DNA of 64,000 bases from Cymodocea nodosa (lineage: Eukaryota; Streptophyta; Magnoliopsida; Alismatales; Cymodoceaceae): positions 12,406,501 to 12,470,500 of the forward strand of contig JAZBRI010000011.1 in the NCBI GenBank assembly GCA_036874045.1, read 5' to 3'. The notes under the pieces were generated by a model that saw nothing but the letters and a program-made list of their open reading frames with translations, made no database searches and was not told where the DNA came from. Of this stretch, positions 34,069 through 46,283 are shown one piece after another (the stretch's first letter is position 1; each line of letters opens with the position of its first letter). The position numbers were made by a program, and so were the translations under genes.

Positions 34069-35172
34069 ATGACAACGGTTGCGGGGGTTGGCGACTTTGT
34101 CTCTGAGGAAGAGGTGAGAAAGGAGGAGGTGAAAGAGTCGGAGGAGGTTGAGGTGGAGCGGAAATCTGGAGTACAATTCCCTGTTACAGCGGAAGATGGG
34201 AAAGAACTGGCATCCCTTGGGCTTAGGAAGAAGGGTTTGCTTGGTGTGCACCTCAAGATTTACTCCTTCGGTAAGCGCTCGCGCCGACCCACCCTCCTGG
34301 TTTGGTTCCCTCGTCGAGATTAAGTCGTGATTAATACTCAGAGATGATAATAAAACATAATGTGATTGTGCGAGAATCAGTGCAGAATTAATTGAAGAAT
34401 CCATGAGGGCTTTAAAAATTGACAATGAAGACGTATTGTAGTATATATACATAGATGGTAGGTTCACGGTTTTTGCCTGGTGAAACAGGAATTTATGCTG
34501 ATGCAGCGAAGATGGAGGAGGTTCTGAAGGTCAGGTTCCCTGTGGCTCCGGCGACTCCCACGAAGGAATTGTACGAGACGGTGATCGACGCCGACGTGGG
34601 GTTGAGGGTGAGGATTGTCATGGTCTTCGGTGGCCTGTCCATGAGCATCGTCAGGAAGAGCTTCGATGAGGGTATTGGCGCCTCTCTCAAGAAGCTCACC
34701 GGCGGCCAGAAGAACGATGAACTACTAAGCAAGTAGGATCCTTGTGCTCTCTCTCTCTCTCGATCTTTTTCTGTGCTCACCAGGCACATGTGGCGTTGGG
34801 TATGAAAATTTTCAGGATCATGGGAGAAGCAAGCGGCGATATGACGCTTGGGAAAGGGTCGGTGATCGAAATCACCAGGCTGCCGGGGTACACGCTCCAG
34901 ACAAAAGGTCAGTGATATCGATCAGTAATCTGTACGTACGTATGTATGTATGTATGCGGTACAAATTCTATAAAACCCATTTGTTTCTTGTTCTATATTC
35001 CTGATGAATGGGGGTGGACTCCTCAGTAAGAGGCGAGGTCGTGAGCACCGTGGAGAGTGAGCTGCTCTGCAGGGCCTACTTCCACATGTACCTGGGAGAC
35101 GACCCGTTCGACAAGGAGGCCAAGGACAGAGTCGGATCATACCTTCTCTCCTTTCTCCAGGGGAAGGAATGA
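34069..35172 (+). CDS. Chalcone-isomerase-fold protein, fatty-acid-binding (FAP) type
   Basis: Four exons, 34069-34270, 34489-34732, 34816-34907 and 35027-35172, with GT-AG borders and compatible phases give 227 residues. After a short acidic N-terminus (EEEVRKEEVKESEEVEVE) comes the CHI fold: SGVQFPVTAEDGKELASLGL, GVHLKIYSFGIYAD, VIDADVGLRVRIVMVFGGLS, SIVRKSFDEGIGASLKKL, GSVIEITRLPG and ESELLCRAYFHMYLGDDPFD. The last block matches plant FAP1/FAP2-type (type III) proteins, which bind fatty acids in plastids and lack flavanone-forming activity. Unlike plastid FAPs it shows no clear transit peptide, so a cytosolic location or an unseen upstream exon is possible. The split of the FG/IYAD codon by intron 1 is a useful fit to the family. 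A bona fide chalcone isomerase is less likely. Confidence 0.88.
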
Positions 35173-35678
35173 TTCACCCAATAAATTAGAGAAAAAAAGC
35201 AAGCACTAGTATGTTGGAATGTGCTGCGTCCTATTCTGCTATCCACGTCTTGTGAATTTTAATGAAACGTGTTTACCGAAACAACTCAACGAAGTTGGCA
35301 ATAGTATGTGAAGTGCCATTTAGAAATTTACACCCAAGCTTCCTTAATTTGATTTCGCTTATTAAACAGGATCAGCATAGTCTTCTGCAAACGATTACCT
35401 CTCTACGGAATGTGCGTGTGTGTGTTCCGATATGTAACCAGCAAATGACTCGAAAATGAGATCTATTTAGTTGGAGTTAATGTCTGCAAATAAATAAGAA
35501 ACGATGTTAAATCATGCATATGCACACATCTGTATAACCACCAGATTAGCTGAGATCCATATATATGTTCTTCAAAATGGTACAACGCAAGAGAGAAAGG
35601 ACCCATCGTTACTGGTAGCTCAAGCAAGGAAACACTTGGTTGTTACAGAGAAGAAGAAGAAGAGAAGACAGAGAGAGA

Positions 35679-36209
35679 CTAAAGCAGGTGCTCGTCCGTG
35701 CTATGGCCGGAAGACCTCCGCCAGAGGAGAAGGAAGAAGCTGAGAAGAGCACATGCGGAGGCGACGAAATTGCCCTCACGGATGAGGATCCTACAAGCGA
35801 TGCCGGCGATGTCGGCAGTGACCTTCCTCCCTTCCCTCACCAACTTATTCTGCGACTTCCCTGCGAAGGCCAGCAGCACCAGCACGGTTATCCACGTCAC
35901 CAGCGTGGCCGGCACGACGATCGCGACCGCGGCGGCCATCGACAGGACTCCGAACACCACTCCGTACAGCACCGACGCGTACAGAGCCGGCCAGCAGCAG
36001 GCGAAGGTGCCACCAGAGGAGGAGGAGGAAGGAGAGCTGTTGTTGTTGTACCAGGTGCGGATGGAAAGGAGGACGTTCCAGGAGGAGGAGATTAGGAATG
36101 CGTACGACAGGAGGAAGAGGGCCACCCAGGTTCTTCTCTTCCTCATCGCCTTCGCCAGAAGCGACGCCGCTGGAGCTGGCAGCGGCGGAGGTTCACTCGT
36201 ATCCGACAT
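35679..36209 (-). CDS. Unknown plant membrane protein with four predicted helices
   Basis: An intronless frame of 176 codons with GC-rich, codon-like composition. The N-terminus is polar and proline-rich (MSDTSEPPPLPAPAASLL), followed by a basic stretch (KAMRKRRTW). Hydrophobic segments lie at about residues 28-48 (WVALFLLSYAFLISSSWNVL), 78-98 (YASVLYGVVFGVLSMAAAVA), 99-116 (PATLVTWITVLVLLAFAG) and 149-163 (ASACALLSFFLLLW). A serine run (SSPSSSSSG) sits in the first loop. The basic loop QNKLVREGRKV probably faces the cytosol. I do not recognise the family. Open frames on the opposite strand are antisense shadows. The gene converges on the CHI-fold gene with about 500 bp between stop codons. 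Confidence 0.7.
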   Translation of the reverse strand: MSDTSEPPPLPAPAASLLAKAMRKRRTWVALFLLSYAFLISSSWNVLLSIRTWYNNNSSPSSSSSGGTFACCWPALYASVLYGVVFGVLSMAAAVAIVVPATLVTWITVLVLLAFAGKSQNKLVREGRKVTADIAGIACRILIREGNFVASACALLSFFLLLWRRSSGHSTDEHLL

Positions 36210-38836
36210 GTTTCAGGAAGGAAATTTGGGGGAGGATTTCGGTCATCCGTCCTTCTGCGGCTCGTGTTGGTGACGAGATCGAAAGAAAATGCCGGCGGTG
36301 GCGTGCAAGCAGGGCGTCTCCTGCCGTTTTCTCTTTTGACTATTTTAGCTTTACTCCCACCATCGTTTTTTTCCCCTACTATTTTTTATTTTAATTGCAA
36401 AGGTTTATTTTTATTGTATGTTATTTATAATATTATAACAAATCTTGTAACATATAAATAATATTTTTTTAATGTATATCTAATTTAATATTTTTTAATA
36501 ATATTCAAGCAAAATTTATTTTTTTAATATGATCTCCCGTCGACTCGTGTACGGTGAAGATAAGCTTTTACGTCTGTTTTTTATTTTTATCTCGAGGCGC
36601 AAGTGCCTCGTGAGTGGAGGATATGGCTCTTTATTCCCCCCTTTCCCTTTTTTTTAATTTTTTTATTCGTTCCTTTATTTTTCTGTCGGTTTCACATTTT
36701 CAAAAAATAAATATAATTATAAATTTAAAGATTCAAATCTACGTCAACAATATAACGAAATAAAATCTCTATCACTAAGATACGCCATCTCTATGTAAAA
36801 ATTAAATCATTATAGGTAGTAAGCCTACATATAAGCTTAATAATTCCAGGATGAATAATTTTAATCTTCCATAGTTTCTCTAAATCGAGGTAAGTCTCCT
36901 GTAAACCTTCTTCGCAGAAGCTTCGAGAAAGCCAAGGGACTTTCTCACACTTATTCTAGTACTACCATCTTCATGAAGATATTTACTTGCAGAGATGCTT
37001 TCCTTTCCTTATGTTGTGATGATCATGAACCACATGGTGTATGCCTAAGAAAGATATTTTCGTACGTTCTTTCTTAAGTTAGGCGCCCATATGGTGTATG
37101 CCCATACCATATGATTTGTACGTAGGAATTTTGCATTCATCCAAGACTCAGTAAATATTAAAATTACAACCAACGTACTCGATGATTACAACACAATTAC
37201 ACGTTTAAGTTGAGTTTGATCAACTTAATTATTGTAGACGGGCTTCTGGTCCTTTCTGATCTTACAAATATATTCAAAAGAAAATTGAAAACGCCGAAAG
37301 AGATCAGAAGAAAAGGACGGTGCACATGAAGGCCGAAGGAGAAGAAGAGGCTGAAAGAATGGTAGTTGTGCCTTCTTGTCAAATCTAGGTATTTTTATTT
37401 TATACGAAGTTGAAGAGTATTTAAATTTGACTTTTTGAGAAATCACATTTGAAATTTATAAGGTTTCGTCGGACGTTTCTGTAGTCGTAAGGTTTAGACT
37501 TGACTTTGCCACCTGTACTTTTGATTTGATTGAATCTCTGTCTTATGAGTAGATCAGAATGTTTTTGAGAAAATATGAGGTATGTCAGCGTAGTTAAAAA
37601 TTGACTTCATTAACATGCACGCCTAACTAAGGTATATATATAACTTTTAATACTTCTTAAAAAGCCAATAGAGAGTCAGCTTACGAAGGATTCAATGAAA
37701 AATTTGCCATCTTCATAACCCCCTCCCCCCCCCCCTTTTGTTTGTCTTACATAAAAAGCTACAAAAAACCATAAACAATTTGACTGACTTTCAAATAAGT
37801 TGCTAACCTTTTTTTTACGAGAAGATTGCGATCTTAATCATAATTCTAAATACAATTGAAGTATAACTTTGGTCGTGTTTATTTTCCGCTTCAACCACTC
37901 TTGACATTGTGTACAACGAGTGTCAGGTAACGTTTGTACAACGTTTACTATAATTTTGTATTGTGAAAATGATCCTCTTGTCGTTTACCGACCTTTATTG
38001 ATGTAAAAACTACAGAAGAACAATTTTGGAAATAAAAAAATAGTATTGTTTACTGGAACAAACGTCATTTCAAAATTCTTGTTCTTTTTTATCAAAATAA
38101 GTTACTCTCTCAAATCATAATTATAGTATGAAACTGCTATTGAAAATTTAAACAAATACAACCTTAGTGACTAACGCATTTCTACTTTTAACATATTTGG
38201 AAAAGAAAAAAGAGAAATCGACATGTTATCGAAAAAATTTGGTATGGTATAACTCAACGATTCAAACTAGCATATTTTTAATTGTAAGTTAGTTATAAAA
38301 AAAATTGATGATTCATTCAAAATTCATATATACTTGCATGCCATTATTAAAATCTTTAATTTACCTTAATATTTCTACCATTGTCATTACTACTTTAATC
38401 ATATTTAATCTTCGATACTCTTGTAAGCAATTCTAGCAAGAAGTTAATGGAATTTTTGTTCATTTTTCGATCGAAATTTATGTGTAAAGAAATTCTAATA
38501 CGATTTATAATTTTTTAGATAATATACAAGTAATTATAATTTTTAATGGTATGCAGATGAAAAATAAAAAAGTATGATGTGCTCGTCGTCTACTTTTAAA
38601 TTTTTTTTTTTTAAAAAAATTATTATTATTTTAAAAAATCGCCTCCAGATGGCATTTATTTGGAAATTATTATTAATTAAACATTATAATTGAATTGAAA
38701 AGAGATCGTGGGAAGCGGACCTACTTGACCCGACGAGGTCTTGTGTTTTCTCCTCTTCCTCTGGTTTTGGGTCTGCGAGTGGTCTCCCCATCCCATCCAA
38801 AGAAAGAAAAAGAGAAGAGAAGAGTAACGGAGGAAG
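36210..38836. other. Intergenic, AT-rich, no gene recognised
   Basis: About 2.6 kb. The first 100 bp is probably the promoter and leader of the membrane-protein gene. A C homopolymer lies at about 37720-37736. The last 200 bp becomes purine- and pyrimidine-rich, as expected upstream of the acidic-protein gene. I see no RNA gene or clear transposon. Confidence 0.45.
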
Positions 38837-41800
38837 ATGTTACAGTTCCCTTCGTTCATGCTGCAGTTCCCTTCCCCAACTTTGATCCCTTCGTCGGTGA
38901 TGCTTCCCCTCTGGTCCAGCGTACAGAACGATGATACCCAACTCGCCATGGAAGAGGCTGAGGTCGAAGAGAAGGTCTCTTTATTCCTTTCATTACACTC
39001 TTCATGCCATTTTCGTTCTTTCCAGAGTTTACCGCCTTTCACTCTTCGATTTAATATAAAATTTAACTAAAAACATTGTATATATGCGTGTGATTTCCTG
39101 TTCTCGCACAGGAAGAATCATGCCCATGCTTAGGCTTGCGTCAGCCAAAAGAAGTTTAATATGAATATGCTCATGCTCTTGCTCCCATTTGTTTGCAGCC
39201 AAAACAACACTGATGTCCATGAATAGGGATTGTTCTTCTAAGAATGCACAATCAACCCACAGAATGAAAAAATGATTTCATGTTGTGAATAGTGAAAACT
39301 GGACTTTTTAAGTATTTGTATCCATACTGAAACTCAAATTAATATTCATGTTTTCCATCATTATTATTTAGCTTTGTGCATAGTGGACTGCGATATTTCA
39401 TATTGATTCCCATGGATAAATATTCGTACGAGTTATCAATTCCATACTTAACCATTTAAGGGCAAAAATTCAGTATTTCACATGCTCTATTTACATTATG
39501 GGGGATAATGAGTTAGTTACATGCTGTTGGGGTGTTGATGTGTTGTGTCTAGAAGTTTAAAGCTGACACTATTTACTATTAGTAGAAGTTGTAGAACTGT
39601 CGTATTAATTTGTTATCTTATATTTTCAAATATCGGTTTTCATGGTAGAGAGATGATCGTGTGGATTGCTGATCTCTAGATAGAAATTTCTCAATAGTAG
39701 AACTTATTGATATGGTAATCGGATTGTAAACATGTTACCATGACAACTGTCTTGCCAACCACTTTATGTGGTTAAATCCTATTTTCACCTATGAAATCTA
39801 CTATAAATGAAAAAGGTAGGTATTGATTTTTTGTAGTACAAAAAATGGTTGCTCATACCATAATTATTCAAGTGTTAAGTTGACTGGCTTCCTAGGCACC
39901 TACTTAAATAGTTTTTCATTTTTTTTAAATTTCAGATGCATATAAAGATGTACTAAAAATTATGTATACTTTTAATTCTATTACATCTTGAATAACATTT
40001 GAATACATAAATAATCAGAATATAACATCCAAATAAAGTGCAAAAGCACAAAGTGTAAACAAAAATTAATCTTAAGTTCCAAACAACAAGTTTTGTATCC
40101 AAAATTTAATGTTTAAATGAATCTTAAAAAACATAAATGTAAGATATACGATAATAACAATACCATGGACTCTTAGTTAAAGTTTACGTAACAACCTGAT
40201 TCACAAAACACAATATTTAAAACATTTAACTCAGATTTATGAAATTAATTAAACATTAATTATTGACCCATACAACAAGATCTTTTGGTGTTCAATAAGT
40301 GGCTCCTCATCTGAAAATAGTCACACCTGAAATTATTCACCAACTAGAGTTACTTGGATATGAACATCCATATCACCTTATCCTCTTCTCTTTCTTGAGT
40401 TTTTATGATTGACATTGAACAATTAAGATTTCTCAGCACAAGAGCTTGTCACACAATTACTAGTACCTGGTCTTATTTGTGTAGCTTCTATGTTTACACA
40501 AAAGTTTTCCCATCTTTTGTTGTAGATTCATATGTGACTGCTCTTTCATTGGCATGGTACTTACCCCCTATCTTCAGGTAGACTCATCAATGTCTCATGT
40601 TTCATCCACACACTAATCACCCTTTGTGAATGGCTCATCCATGTCACCTTTTTCATCAACATAGTAGTTATTATCAACCTTAGGATATACTCATCTGTGC
40701 CACCTCTTTCATTGGGACAATAGTTACTTGAAATCTTTTAGATAGACTCATCTGTGCCATCTGTCATTCATTGATACAATAGTCACCATCAACCTCTAAG
40801 TAGACTCATCGATTTTACTTTTTTCATTGACACAGTAGTCATCATCATCCCTTCAGTAAATTCATCCATGTTGCTTTTTTCATTGACACTGTAGTCATCA
40901 TCAACCTTTGTGTAGATTCATTCATGTCTTCTCTTTTATCAAAATAGTAATCATCATCAACTTCTATGAAGACTCATCCATATCGTCTCTTTCATTGACA
41001 TAGTAGTCATTATCAACCATAGTGTAAACTCCTCTGTGTAGCTTCTTTTATCAACACAATAGTCATTATCAACCTTAGGGTAGACAAATCACAAATCTGG
41101 GTGACCTCTTTCATTGACATAGTTAGTCACTCTCAATCTCAGGATAGACTCATACATTGGAAGATTGGAATATAAGCACATTCTTCATTTCAGAACATGC
41201 ATTCTGGTTTTGGGTATGATTGCAATTTGGAATGCAGTGGGAAATTTTTCCAATTGCGAGAGGGAGATATTTACGTGAACTCATCCACTTGGGCACATGA
41301 ACTCTTGCATGTTAATGCACATCTGTTCTTTCCCCAACACCCCACACATTCGTTCCCACAACACCCCATGTTCATAGGATTCTTGTAGGACAAGTTTCTC
41401 ATAATTATCTCCAAAGACTTTGTTCAACTTCATATTCCTTTTTTCAAAGTTGGCTAATCAATCGTGTTGTGGGGTTCTTGTGGTTATTTGGGTTGTGTGT
41501 TGGTGGGTTTATTAGGTTTAGGGAGTGTTTGAATGTGGTGCAGGGGATGTTATGTGTGGTTTGGAGCTCAACTTTGGGTTTGGTGGGATCAAGCATTGTT
41601 GGAATGTTGATCATGGTACCTTCAAAATTGCCTACAGGATTGATCATCGGAATTTTAAGTGTAACACAAGAGCATCCACAGATCACCATCATCTGTGGGG
41701 TATCCTTCCTTATACCTTGGCTCTATAATATGTTGATCATAGTGGTGACATCTTGTTTTTAGATCACAAATGGGCACCAAAAAGTGCTAGAACATTCTAA

Positions 41801-44800
41801 GGGAAACCAACAATCCTACCCATAACTACATTGATCTGCCAGAGGTATCATCACAAAGCTCATCTAAGGTGTTGGGTGGCGATGATTGATCAATTCGGGT
41901 GTTCACACTAATCCTCTCAAGATTCACCAATTGATGTCCTATCAACACATAACTAATTTGATGTGGATTAGTCATCTAAGGAAAGGAACATGAGTTGTGC
42001 CACATGGATTGGATCTCGATTAGTAGCACCATCCATTTCACATGTTGTTAAACTTAGGCTTTTATCACATATTAATATATATATATGTGTGTGTGTGTGT
42101 ATGTGTTTAGGATCTCTCAAGAATAAATAAGTAATTTCTTTATAAGAAGAATGTCTTATGTACATCATATCAATTTCATCTAAATAACACATAAAGAGAA
42201 TAAATAAATAAATAAATATAATGTGTCAACCACTATGTGTGAGATTCTGATGGACACGTGTAGAACATAGTATTTGCCATGCTTGATGGTGATGGCTGAT
42301 GGTGATGGCTGAAGGTTGCAAGCTTGCAGCATTGTGGAACTTTGTCACTCAGTCATGGTGGCAATAGGTGTCAACAAGTTTCAAAGATAGCAATGACCTG
42401 CTACGTTGGTGCAATGATGCCAAGCTCTAAAGGAAACGATGTCTTCATACAATGGTGCAATGATGGTGAGTTTCAAAGATAGCGATGACCTCCTGCAATG
42501 GTGTGACAACAAGAAGCTCTAAAGGCAGTGATGACCTCCTATGGTGGTGCAATAATGGCATGCCCTTAGGGCTTAGCATGAGTACATTGGCGATCTCATC
42601 ATTGTGGTTGTGAGGATTGTAGGTAGAGAGCAAGTCATTTGCATGAAGTTGACTTTATAAGTTGTCACTAATCACCACCAAGGCAACATGATTAATGGCT
42701 AGTATTTATTGCTATCTTCCAATGGCAACAAGGAAGTTGTCAATGATGACAACATTCGGTGCTTGTCTACAGAACTTTCTTCTTCCTCTCTGGTGATGCT
42801 TCCTGCTCCTTTTGCTCACATGTATTTAAGGACAAAACTCGGCCATCTTGGTCCTTCAAGCTTTGTTAATTAGGGTGTGGTCTTGTAACTGGGAGCCCAC
42901 CACACATGGTTGTGTGATAAACTCCCACCTGCCAACCACCACTGCCAAGCTTCTTGGGATTCTTGTGGCCTCAACCAGCAACAAGTGCACCATAGCCTTG
43001 AACTTTCATTGTTTACCCCAGGCAAAACATTGATACTTGTCCACCCACAGTTCCACTGGTAGGCCAGACACCACAACCCACCATTGTGTGATCGATCTTT
43101 TGCAGGCATAATGCTCTTGATGGTCAGCAAAGTGTATTCACGTTTCTAGCACCATACCTGTTTTTTGCTTGAAGGCCACTTGAATTCCAATGAGGATAAC
43201 AACAGTGAAGTCTGTGTTTCACCCATTCAGATCAGAGCATGATCTCCAATGAGGATAACAACAGTGAGGTCTCTGTTTTATACCTATTCAGATCAGAGCG
43301 TGATCTCCTCACCATTTCCACTTAGATGCCGTTTGACTGCTATAGCAATCAATTATTGCACTTCATCTGATGAGAATTGCAAGTTTGAGCTTTTGCTTTT
43401 GACTAGTGGAATCTCTGGCCATGATGTCCTATACCATCTTGGTCACCAAGGTCATCTTTGAAGGTTCATCCCAGCTCTATGGAATTCCACCCTCTTGCGT
43501 GTGACAGGTCTCTCCCAAGTCTCAAATAATTTTTTGGGTTGGTCTGGACATTATGCCTCAATATGACCCAGCCCTTACATTCATTACAAACCATCCCATT
43601 CCTACAGTCATCCAGCCAATGGTATTTATCATAACACTTGTTGCATCTTCGAGAATCATGTTTCCTCCTTTGAATAATTAGTGGTTGGTTAAGCTCATGA
43701 AGGGCCTTTGAACCCTCCATGTTGATGCTAGTAACCATCAAGCCAGGAGAAGCTTTCTTACTTTAGACCCTCCAAGTGGGATTATGGGTGGAGCTCAACT
43801 GCTGCTATCATTCTATTTGTTTCAAGAGAATTGTCCAATGATTTGACTCCCATCCTTTCATTCTTAAAATGGAATATTGTTTCAAGAGATTGAAGCAGGC
43901 ATGTTGCTAGAGACATTGTAGAAGAAGGGTTGCCAGTTAGTGATTCCGGACTTCATTTATTTGCAAGCATGTATTGTTTTATGCAACGCTAGATTTGAAG
44001 CATGCTGCAAAAGGAAGGTTGAAAAGTTGAAAATCCTAACATATAAAATTCTCAAACATGAAAAAGTTTGGGACATTTTTCCATTATATAAATTTAATTA
44101 AACTGTAGTTTCTAACACAATCCATTGCGTTTCAAATCTTCTAAGAATACGGATTTTTCTAGTTAAAAATTGGATCATGAATTGGAGTTTATCCATTTGT
44201 AAGTATAATTTCACGATAGATAGCTTCATCTATCTATCAATCAGATCTATCATTGGGCTTTTCTTTCTAGTGATATTCTACAATTAATTATCTTCATGTA
44301 TATTGTGATCCATCTGTTACATGTGCTTTTTACTTGAGATGAGACCATTTTGAATAATGATCGCTAATTGATGATTGACAAGTATCTTATGGATTATGGA
44401 TTATTATCCTGTTTCCTTTTTCTTGTGCAGCAGAGACATGTAGATAATAGTCCATTTCACATCATGCCTTGTAAACAAAATTCTGATGTCTGAACATTGA
44501 AGCATGCTCTTATATTGTTGCCATTGTGCCATGATTTCATTTTTAACTGTAATTTTCCTGGGTTGAACCTCTCCACCATTTTTGAAGCATTCTGATCTCA
44601 ACTAAAATTGCCTGCAGATTTGATTTTTTATGTATCCAAGCAAAAGGAACATTCATGTTTATCATTACTTCATTGCCTACGCACTACATGTGCTGCTGTT
44701 TAAGCAACATACCTTCATTAGCATTGTTCTTGAAAAACGCAATTTTTCCTTTTGTTTTGAATGGAAAGGAGTTTTGTTGATCCCACATTTTTTCTCTGTC

Positions 44801-45224
44801 AGTGAGACGATTTAATAATTTTTATCTAGCCATTCTTATAGTTGACTGTAAACTCGTTATTACCAATTAATGATTCTCAATAGTTCTGTTCACTAGACTT
44901 CACAGATCCAATGTATATACTTTCTTTGAAATACACACACATGCATGCAAGTACAGTAGCAAATGTCCTCCCGATTTATTATGCATTTCTCTTATTTGAC
45001 CAAAATTTGCGAGTGTGGATGATTCTCTCTCGAGTGGTAAAGCTGATAGCCATGATTTCTTCCTTTTTCAGTGGAGAGAAATTAGAAATATAAATAGAAA
45101 TTTAGTTGTGATTGGAAAAGCATGCGCCGACTACAAGGAAGATTTGGATGCTGATGCGGTAGAGGATGATGGAGACAACATCGAGGAATCTGATGGTGAT
45201 GAATTTGAGCAGGAAACTGGTTAA
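38837..45224 (+). CDS. Small acidic plant protein of unknown function, two exons
   Basis: Exon 1 is 38837-38974 (46 codons) and exon 2 is 45072-45224 (50 codons plus TAA), joined in phase 0 across a 6.1-kb intron with GT-AG borders. The 96-residue product starts MLQFPSFMLQFPSPTLIPSS, continues MEEAEVEEK/WREIRNINRNLVVIGK over the junction, and ends in a strongly acidic tail (EDDGDNIEESDGDEFEQETG). I recall small plant proteins with this layout (hydrophobic/proline N-terminus, EIRK-N-NL-VIGK core, acidic DGDEFEQETG end), but no function is known to me. The joined reading, with its in-phase core, is the main support. No signal peptide is evident. Confidence 0.7.
40530..41160. repeat. About 60-bp tandem repeat array in the 6.1-kb intron
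   Basis: Some ten degenerate units built on TTTCATTGACATAGTAGTCA followed by TCATCAACCTTAGGGTAGAC and TCATCCATGTCACCTC. Units differ by 10-25 percent and by small indels. The minus strand of individual units can read as DESTPKVDDDYCVNERG-like peptide, but no frame is kept across the array, so coding is not supported now. Confidence 0.85.
42280..42560. repeat. Degenerate tandem repeats in the same intron
   Basis: A 12-bp repeat (GATGGTGATGGCT, about 42285-42312) is followed by three to four copies of a roughly 60-bp unit containing TGGTGCAATGATG, CCAAGCTCTAAAG and GATGACCTCCT. A (TA)/(TG) microsatellite lies just before, at 42066-42102. Confidence 0.7.
43187..43305. repeat. 59-bp tandem duplication
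   Basis: CCAATGAGGATAACAACAGTG and the following sequence, through AGATCAGAGC(A/G)TGATCTC, occur twice head to tail, starting at 43187 and 43246, with a few substitutions. Confidence 0.85.
43466..43741 (-). pseudogene. Zinc-knuckle fragment of a retroelement
   Basis: A minus-strand frame of 91 codons contains RRCNKCYDKYHWLDDCRNGM, followed by CNECKGWVILRH. The first part follows the CX2C-X4-H-X4-C knuckle spacing. Two adjacent knuckles of this sort (RCYRC..DH...DCR..-C..C) occur in ORF1 or gag proteins of plant retroelements. It sits alone in the intron of the acidic-protein gene, with no polymerase domain nearby. Confidence 0.5.
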
Positions 45225-46228
45225 TGTTCGTGTCTGCAACCTTGTATTGTGATCGAGGACCTTTAACTCGATCGTTCTGTTCTATTGTTTCCTACTACAA
45301 GAGCACCAAGGGGTCAAACCTTTTATTGTAGTCTCTATTACTATTGCTGATCTCATTACACTAACGAAGCGAATTGATTTCTCCTTTAGCTTCATTTTAT
45401 TGGTCGTAATTTTAATATAATATAATTAAACAATATTATGTAATCAAATTATGATGCTTGTTTATTAAATAAAAATCCAAAATTTTCATTTAAGCTTATA
45501 TTTAGTCACTTTGTGTAACACATGCACGCAGCTTGTATGATACATATGCTTAATTCTTGATGGCATTTCTTTTAAATGATAACTTGTTATATATGTTACA
45601 GTTAAGCTTGATGAATAATGGAACAAAAGAAAGAAGCGACCTTGAACCAGCTTGTTCAAAAATCTTCATTTTTTTTTCCCTTGGCAAAAGTTTTGGAGCC
45701 TTTCTACACTCTTGCTTATGCAAGTTCGGCGTTGCTTTATTCATAAGTAACAGAAGAGTTGAATAGAAAATTACACAAGATTCAGAATCACTCAACGTGA
45801 TCATCATTCAAATGGAAACCATTTATACATCTCTTGCTTTGAAGCCAAGTGTTGTTCTACGTACTTTTCCCTGAAGAAATAATTTTCTTTATGTGTATGT
45901 GCATACGATCATGCATGCGAAACGTGCACTTGTGGACACTTGTCATCGACGTTGAGTGCCGTCTCGCCGTTTCGTGACGTGCTCCCGTTACGCGCTGCCG
46001 AACGTCACACGACCACCCACGTACGCAAGTAACGACGGTTAATTAATTGGTCGTTTGGGTTTTTAACTAAACTGCAGATCAATCGCTCGTTGCTCAATAA
46101 ATTAACCGGCCTTGAACGCTAAGCTCTAGCCTAAACCGTAACGTTGTATTGATTCTTCCAGATCGATCACGAACCGTAATTAATTAGAATGGCGAAGTGA
46201 GCTCGTCATTAATGGTGATCTTCTTTCG
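45225..46228. other. Intergenic region upstream of the phospholipase D gene
   Basis: About 1 kb. The distal part is the 3' flank of the acidic-protein gene. From about 45.9 kb the sequence is GC-richer, with ACGT-core motifs (cacgtacgc, ttcgtgacgtgc) that in plants often bind bZIP or bHLH factors. No gene recognised. Confidence 0.4.
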
Positions 46229-46236
46229 TATATAAG
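46229..46236 (+). promoter_or_regulatory. TATA box of the phospholipase D gene
   Basis: TATATAAG lies about 50 bp upstream of the start codon at 46284. With a start site about 30 bp downstream this would give a very short leader of about 20-25 bases. Confidence 0.55.
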
Positions 46237-46283
46237 ATCATATACCCCGTGCGTGCACGGTCCACAATCTCACTGAGAAACTA

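Noticed and set aside
35640..36394. Plus-strand open frames across the membrane-protein gene
   Set aside because: Arginine/glutamate-rich translations typical of the reverse strand of a GC-rich gene. The minus-strand frame has coherent hydrophobic segments.
41469..41762. Hydrophobic 97-codon plus-strand frame in the long intron
   Set aside because: T/G-rich composition gives Val/Leu/Gly by chance. No start context, splice link or family resemblance.
42870..43130. Tryptophan-rich minus-strand frame
   Set aside because: No recognisable motif. The opposite strand is similarly open.
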